Origin: CAZKTS01 sp964555735
GTDB lineage: Bacteria; Actinomycetota; Acidimicrobiia; IMCC26256; PALSA-555
DNA length: 5,746 nt
Assembly (NCBI GenBank): GCA_964555735.1
Contig: CAZKTS010000010.1
Span: forward strand, 1 to 5,746
Direction of reading: 5' to 3'
Shown: piece by piece, positions 1-3,836 of the stretch
Position numbering within the stretch: the first letter of the stretch is position 1
Layout of the letters: each line of letters opens with the position of its first letter
Program-made: the position numbers and the translations under genes
The notes under the pieces: generated by a model
What the model saw: only the letters and a program-made list of their open reading frames with translations
Databases searched by the model: none
What the model was told of the DNA's origin: nothing

Positions 1-738
1 CACGGTGAGCAGGGCGCACTGATCTGCACCGCGCAGATCGTCGAGACCGTGCCGTGGATCGACGCGAAGTACTACGCGTCGACGCAGGTGATGGACGAGG
101 CTCGTCACGTCGAGGTCTTCGCCCGCTACCTCGACTCGAAGTTGTCGGGGCACTACCCGATCAACGCGCACCTGCGGATGCTGCTCGACGACATCATCGC
201 CGACTCCCGCTGGGACATGACCTACCTCGGCATGCAGGTGATGGTGGAAGGCCTCGCCCTCGCCGCGTTCGGCTACATGCACCAGATGAGCACCGAGCCG
301 CTCCTCAAGCAGCTGCTCCGCTACGTGATGAGCGACGAGGCGCGCCACGTCGCGTTCGGCGTGCTGTCGCTCCAGGAGTACTACGACCAGCTCACCGCGG
401 CCGAGATCCGGGAGCGCCAGGAGTTCGCCTTCGAGGCCGCGGTGCGCATGCGCGACCGGTTCCTCCAGCAGGAGGTCTGGGAGCGGATGGGCGTCGACGT
501 GCAGGAGGCGGTGAAGGTCGTGCTGCGAGCCCCGGACCGCCCGGTGTTCCAGTCGATGCTGTTCTCCAAGATCGTGCCCAACTGCAAGAAGCTCGGACTG
601 CTCGACGCCGCCGACGGCTGGCTCCGCGAGAAGTTCACCGAGCTCGGCGTCATCCAGTTCGAGGACTTCGCCGACACGAGCGAGGAGTACCTCTCCCTCG
701 ACGGCGTGGCCGCAGACCGCGCCGGCGCGAGCGCCTGA
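1..738 (+). CDS. Ferritin-like (R2-type) diiron protein, 5'-truncated
   Basis: Open from base 1, so the N-terminus lies outside the window; 245 codons precede the TGA at 736-738. Numbering codons from base 1, the visible metal ligand pattern is Glu3 (in GEQGAL), ExxH at Glu33/His36 (DEARH), Glu83 (VEGLA) and ExxH at Glu113/His116 (SDEARH). The helix-1 to helix-2 and helix-3 to helix-4 ligand spacings are both 30 residues. This is the six-ligand carboxylate-bridged diiron site of the ferritin/ribonucleotide reductase R2-like four-helix bundle. Such proteins activate O2 for oxidation, hydroxylation, N-oxygenation or desaturation; the substrate cannot be read from the sequence. The chain is mostly helical, has no membrane segment, and is probably cytosolic. 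The first in-frame start-like codon visible, GTG at 49, lies after the first ligand and is unlikely to be the real start. The next gene is 90 bases away and appears to have its own promoter, so no operon partner is visible. Alternatives within the superfamily include AurF-like N-oxygenase or another R2-like oxidase. Confidence 0.88.
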   Translation, partial: HGEQGALICTAQIVETVPWIDAKYYASTQVMDEARHVEVFARYLDSKLSGHYPINAHLRMLLDDIIADSRWDMTYLGMQVMVEGLALAAFGYMHQMSTEPLLKQLLRYVMSDEARHVAFGVLSLQEYYDQLTAAEIRERQEFAFEAAVRMRDRFLQQEVWERMGVDVQEAVKVVLRAPDRPVFQSMLFSKIVPNCKKLGLLDAADGWLREKFTELGVIQFEDFADTSEEYLSLDGVAADRAGASA

Positions 739-759
739 GCGCGAGTGCCTGAGCAGCCC

Positions 760-788
760 GTGACCCCGTAAGCGCGGGGGCCTACGCT
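760..788 (+). promoter_or_regulatory. Candidate sigma70-type promoter for the 129-residue gene
   Basis: A -35-like GTGACC (760-765; 4 of 6 match TTGACA) is followed after exactly 17 bases by a -10-like TACGCT (783-788, fitting TAnnnT). Transcription would begin near 795, leaving a leader of about 35 bases that contains the ribosome binding site at 815-822. This is the best-spaced promoter-like pair in the window. It is inferred from pattern only; short hexamers occur by chance. Confidence 0.42.
764..779 (+). other. Small GC dyad inside the promoter spacer
   Basis: CCCCG (764-768) pairs perfectly with CGGGG (775-779) around a 6-base loop. It lies 25 bases after the stop of the diiron gene and mostly inside the -35/-10 spacer of the candidate promoter. 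It has no T-tract. It could be a weak terminator hairpin, an operator, or chance in GC-rich DNA. A five-pair stem is too short to decide. Confidence 0.25.
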
Positions 789-828
789 TCGTCCCTCTGG
801 GGCAACGACCGACCAGAAGGGACATGCC

Positions 829-1218
829 ATGGGTGCACTCGAGGACGCCAAGAAGCAGGCCGAGGCCGCGGTCCAGGCTGCGATGCAGCAGGGTCAGGCC
901 CAGGGCGGCGCGTACGCCAACATGAACATCGCGGCCGCACAGGCCGAGTCCAACGCGGTCAAGAGCGAGGCGGCCGCGATCCCCAAGGACGACCCGATGT
1001 TCGAAGCGATCGACGGCGTCAGCTACGACGACTACGTGGCGCTCTGCATCAAGATGCAGCCCGCGGGCGCCGACACCGCCAAGCAGCTCGAGATCGCGAA
1101 GGCGAACGGGTTCACCGAGGAGAAGTGGAAGACCGTCTCCGACGGCTACACCCAGCGCTGCATGCAGAACCAGCAGTTCGCCCGCCGGCTCGGCATGGAC
1201 GTGATGGCCGGCGCGTAG
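829..1218 (+). CDS. Hypothetical 129-residue protein, Ala/Gln-rich N-terminal helix
   Basis: The ATG at 829 has a strong Shine-Dalgarno AGAAGGGA (815-822) six bases upstream, and the gene ends at TAG 1216-1218. I do not recognise a named family with certainty. Residues 1-50 are a long Ala/Gln/Lys/Glu-rich amphipathic helix, possibly coiled coil. Residues about 60-125 form a more ordered part: an IDGVSYDDY motif, a Lys/Glu-rich helix, a GFTEEKW motif with Trp100, then a DGYTQRCMQNQQFARRLG helix. From memory, this 'hGVS..DY ... W..V..GY..R' layout resembles a small domain of unknown function found in uncharacterised bacterial proteins; I cannot confirm the family. Cysteines are Cys73 and Cys111 only. 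There is no signal peptide or membrane segment, so a soluble cytosolic protein is expected. It appears to have its own promoter. The good RBS, high-GC codon use and acidic/helical composition support a real gene. Confidence 0.85.
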   Translation: MGALEDAKKQAEAAVQAAMQQGQAQGGAYANMNIAAAQAESNAVKSEAAAIPKDDPMFEAIDGVSYDDYVALCIKMQPAGADTAKQLEIAKANGFTEEKWKTVSDGYTQRCMQNQQFARRLGMDVMAGA

Positions 1219-1270
1219 CCAGAGCCGCGACATGACGGACGGGTGCGGCAGCGTGCGCGAGGAGCGGCAC

Positions 1271-1283
1271 TAGCCTCGTCGCC
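1271..1283 (+). promoter_or_regulatory. Candidate -10 element for a leaderless rnj transcript
   Basis: TAGCCT (1271-1276) fits TAnnnT and is followed by seven bases and then the GTG start at 1284. Transcription from such a -10 would start at or within a base or two of the GTG, giving a leaderless mRNA. No Shine-Dalgarno lies at a useful distance: the nearest purine run, GAGGAG at 1259-1264, is 19 bases before the start codon. No convincing -35 is seen at 16-18 bases. The rest of the gap (1219-1270) shows nothing else I can support. Confidence 0.42.
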
Positions 1284-2945
1284 GTGGCTGCACCCGTCCG
1301 GATCGTCTTCTTGGGCGGACTGGGTGAGATCGGGCGCAACTGCTTCTGCCTCGAGGTCGAGGGCGGGATCATCGTGGTCGACTGCGGCCTCATGTTCCCC
1401 GAGGCCGACATGCCCGGCGTCGATCTGGTCCTGCCCGACTTCACCTACCTGCGCGCCAACGCGGACCGGGTCGAGGGCATCGTGCTCACGCACGGGCACG
1501 AGGACCACGTCGGCGCGCTCTCGTACCTGCTGCGCGACATCCAAGCGCCCATCTACGGCTCCGCGCTGTCGCTCGGCTTCGCGCGCAAGCGCATCGAGGA
1601 AGCCGGGCTCCTCTCGCAGACCGAGCTGATCCCGGTCGCCGACGGCGAGGTGCGCCGGATCGGCGCGGTCGAAGCGGAGTTCGTCCCCGTCACCCACTCC
1701 GTGCCCCACGCGTTCGCGGTGGCGTACCGCACGCCCGTCGGCACGATCCTTCACACCGGCGACTTCAAGCTCGACCTCACCCCGGTCGACGGCCGGACGA
1801 CGGACCTCCCGCGCCTCGGCGAGATCGGTCGCCAGGGCGTCAAGCTGCTCATGTCGGACTCCACCAACGCCGAGCGGCCGGGCTCCACGCCGTCGGAGTC
1901 GAGCGTCGGGCCCGTCATCCGCGGGCTGTTCCGCGACCATCCCGACAAGCGCTTCATCGTGGCGTCGTTCGCATCGCACCTCCACCGCGTCGAACAGGTG
2001 GCGCGCGAGGCGGTGGCGGCCGGCCGCAAGGTCGCCTTCCTCGGGCGCTCGATGGTCCACAACACGACGCTCGCCCGCGAGATGGGCCTGCTCGACATCC
2101 CCGTGGATCGCGTCATCGACATCGAGGAGACCGCCCGGTACTCGCCCGGCGAGGTCTGCGTGATCTGCACCGGCTCCCAGGGCGAGCCCATGAGTGCACT
2201 CGCCCTGATGGCTGCCCACGAGCACAAGCACGTGAAGGTGAGCGAGGACGACGTCGTCGTGCTCTCCGCCCACGCCATCCCGGGCAACGAGGTGAACGTC
2301 GACCGCGTCATCGACTCGCTGTGCCGCGCCGGCGCCACCGTCGTGCATGCATCGAGCGCGCACGTGCACGTCTCGGGGCACGCGTCGCGTGAGGAGCTGA
2401 AGTTCATGCTCGACCTCGTCCGACCGGAGTGGTTCGTGCCGGTCCACGGCGAGTACCGGCACATGGTCCACCACGCCGATCTCGCCAAGGAGGTCGGCGT
2501 GCCCGCCGACCGTGTCCTCGTCTGCGAGGACGGCGACGTCGTGAGCATCGGCGACGGTGGTGCCGACGTGGCCCGCCGAGCGGTGCCCGCCGGCTACCAG
2601 TACGTCGACGGCATCAGCGGCGACGTCGATCACGGCGTGCTGCGCGACCGACGCAACCTCGCCGAGGAGGGCTTCGTCGTCGTCATCGTCACCGTCGACT
2701 CGAAGACCGGCGAGATCGTCACCGGGCCCGAGATCGTGACTCGCGGCTGGGTCTGGGAGAGCGAAGCCGAGGAGCTCCTCGAGGACGCCCGTACCGCGGT
2801 GCGGGAGTCGATCGAAGCGGCCGCGGCCGAGGGCGCGACCGACTTCGACACCCTGCGCCGTCATGCCCGCCGGGCCGTCGGCCGCCTCATCAACGCCCGC
2901 ACGAAGCGGCGCCCTGCCATCATCCCGGTGGTGATGGAGGTCTAG
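1284..2945 (+). CDS. rnj: Ribonuclease J (metallo-beta-lactamase/beta-CASP nuclease)
   Basis: RNase J is a zinc-dependent 5'-3' exonuclease and endonuclease acting in mRNA decay and rRNA maturation in the cytosol. The 553-residue length is normal for the family. The N-terminal beta-lactamase fold opens with the FLGGLGEIGRN signature (residues 9-19). The metal-binding residues are all present: HGHEDH (His70, His72, Asp74, His75), His138 in VTHS, Asp160 in TGDFKLD, and His388 in PVHGEY. The beta-CASP insertion runs from about the SDSTNAE segment (191-197) through GSQGEP (297-302) to VSGHA with His366. A C-terminal domain follows from about residue 450. GTG 1284 is the first possible start after the in-frame TGA at 1233-1235, and it gives the usual short N-terminus before the GGLGEIG motif. 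No ribosome binding site precedes it, so it is probably leaderless. The SDR gene starts two bases after the stop. Nothing suggests loss of activity. Confidence 0.97.
   Translation: MAAPVRIVFLGGLGEIGRNCFCLEVEGGIIVVDCGLMFPEADMPGVDLVLPDFTYLRANADRVEGIVLTHGHEDHVGALSYLLRDIQAPIYGSALSLGFARKRIEEAGLLSQTELIPVADGEVRRIGAVEAEFVPVTHSVPHAFAVAYRTPVGTILHTGDFKLDLTPVDGRTTDLPRLGEIGRQGVKLLMSDSTNAERPGSTPSESSVGPVIRGLFRDHPDKRFIVASFASHLHRVEQVAREAVAAGRKVAFLGRSMVHNTTLAREMGLLDIPVDRVIDIEETARYSPGEVCVICTGSQGEPMSALALMAAHEHKHVKVSEDDVVVLSAHAIPGNEVNVDRVIDSLCRAGATVVHASSAHVHVSGHASREELKFMLDLVRPEWFVPVHGEYRHMVHHADLAKEVGVPADRVLVCEDGDVVSIGDGGADVARRAVPAGYQYVDGISGDVDHGVLRDRRNLAEEGFVVVIVTVDSKTGEIVTGPEIVTRGWVWESEAEELLEDARTAVRESIEAAAAEGATDFDTLRRHARRAVGRLINARTKRRPAIIPVVMEV
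2936..2940 (+). promoter_or_regulatory. Ribosome binding site that fixes the SDR start
   Basis: GGAGG lies inside the last codons of rnj, seven bases before the ATG at 2948. The SDR frame stays open far upstream into rnj, so this site, together with the position of the Rossmann motif, decides the start. Its placement suggests translational coupling to rnj. Confidence 0.75.
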
Positions 2946-2947
2946 GC

Positions 2948-3739
2948 ATGATCAGGGACTGGTCGAACTTCATCGGGGGCCGCACCGCGCTGGTCACGGG
3001 CTCCGGCGCGGGCATGGGCCGGGCGATCTCGATCCAGATGGCGCGGGCGGGTGCCGAGGTGTGGGTCAACGACCTGGTCGAGGACCGGGCCGACGGCGTG
3101 GTCGCCGAGATCGAGGCCGAGGGCGGCAAGGCGCACACGGTCGTCGCCGACGTCTGCGACCCGGCGTCGGTACGCGAGATGGTCGCCACGACCGGCCCGC
3201 TCGACATCCTCGTCAACAACGCGGGCAGCGGCGTGCGCGCGTGGGGCGGCGACGACGGGCTCAAGCTGCGCTCCTTCGCCGAGAGCGACCCGAGCGACTG
3301 GGAGCCGGTGATGCGGGTGAACCTCACCGGCGTGCTGCACGTGACCCGCGCCTATCTGCCCGACATGCTCGAGCGCGGCTGGGGTCGCATCCTCACGATG
3401 GTGTCGGACGCCGGCCGCAAGGGCGAGCGCAACCAGGTCGTCTACGGCGCGGCGAAGGCCGCGGCGATGGGCTTCTCGCGCGGGCTCGCCGCGGAGGTCG
3501 GACGCAGCGGCGTCACCGTCAACTGCATCTCGCTCGGGTCGATGGCGCACGGCCAGCTCGGCGAGATGGTGGAGGCGGACCCCGAGCTCGAGCGACGCCT
3601 CGCGCGCGCGTACCCCGCCGGTCGTCTCGGTCGCGTCGACGACCCCGCGCCGCTCGCGGTGCTCCTGTGCAGCGACGCCGGCGAGTGGATCACCGGCCAG
3701 GTGTATCCGGTCGACGGCGGCTACGCGCAGGCCCTGTAG
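2948..3739 (+). CDS. Short-chain dehydrogenase/reductase (SDR), classical type
   Basis: This 263-residue protein is a classical SDR that would oxidise or reduce a hydroxyl/carbonyl substrate with a nicotinamide cofactor. Visible motifs are the Rossmann TGSGAGMG (17-24), Asp42 at the end of the second beta strand (which favours NAD(H) over NADP(H)), Asp68-Val69 after strand 3, NNAG (90-93), and the tetrad Asn125, Ser153, Tyr166 and Lys170 in YGAAK. The segment between NNAG and the DW at 117-118 is a few residues longer than common. The usual Pro-Gly after the sixth strand is Leu-Gly here (SLGSM, 195-199). The C-terminal VYPVDGGYAQ is typical. The SDAGR motif at the catalytic serine recalls BadH-like hydroxyacyl-CoA dehydrogenases, but this is a weak hint and the substrate is unknown. 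It is soluble and cytosolic, sits in the same probable transcript as rnj, and is followed by a hairpin that likely ends that transcript. Confidence 0.93.
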   Translation: MIRDWSNFIGGRTALVTGSGAGMGRAISIQMARAGAEVWVNDLVEDRADGVVAEIEAEGGKAHTVVADVCDPASVREMVATTGPLDILVNNAGSGVRAWGGDDGLKLRSFAESDPSDWEPVMRVNLTGVLHVTRAYLPDMLERGWGRILTMVSDAGRKGERNQVVYGAAKAAAMGFSRGLAAEVGRSGVTVNCISLGSMAHGQLGEMVEADPELERRLARAYPAGRLGRVDDPAPLAVLLCSDAGEWITGQVYPVDGGYAQAL

Positions 3740-3750
3740 CGCCGGGGGAG

Positions 3751-3784
3751 CCCGGCCCGCCCGGTGCCGCCCGGGCGGCCCGGG
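3751..3784 (+). terminator. Strong GC hairpin ending the rnj-SDR unit
   Basis: Bases 3751-3764 pair with 3771-3784 in 13 of 14 positions, with one C-C mismatch (3756/3779) and a 6-base loop TGCCGC. It begins 11 bases after the SDR stop codon. There is no T-tract, as is common for intrinsic-like terminators in high-GC actinobacteria. GAGCCC (3748-3753) can also pair with GGGCTC (3787-3792), giving an alternative fold. Termination is inferred from structure and position only. Confidence 0.6.
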
Positions 3785-3802
3785 AGGGGCTCACGAATGC
3801 AG

Positions 3803-3836
3803 TTGTTGCCCATGATGCTGGTGTTACCTTGGCTTC
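3803..3836 (+). promoter_or_regulatory. Candidate promoter for a leaderless ftsK transcript
   Basis: TTGTTG (3803-3808) is followed after 16 bases by TACCTT (3825-3830, fitting TAnnnT), then six bases and the GTG at 3837. The stretch 3793-3836 is clearly less GC-rich than its surroundings, as expected for a promoter. Transcription would start at or next to the GTG, and no Shine-Dalgarno is positioned for that codon. The arrangement matches that seen before rnj. Confidence 0.5.

Noticed and set aside
1224..1249. GCCGC/GCGGC inverted repeat after the 129-residue gene, as a terminator
   Set aside because: Only five pairs around a 16-base loop and no T-tract, which is easily met by chance at this GC content.
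1146..2864. Long antisense open frame (572 codons) opposite RNase J
   Set aside because: Its translation is rich in Asp, Val, His, Arg and Gly with no domain or motif, as expected for the complement of a high-GC gene. The + strand frame has the full RNase J motif set.
2948..3739. Mycofactocin-coupled SDR assignment
   Set aside because: That subfamily carries an extra insert after the second beta strand. Here the second strand (ending at Asp42) runs directly into an ordinary helix, and no mycofactocin genes are visible.
2429..3739. SDR with an N-terminal extension starting inside rnj
   Set aside because: The upstream frame encodes an Arg/Gly/Pro-rich shadow of rnj. The GGAGG at 2936-2940 and the position of TGSGAGMG fix the start at 2948.
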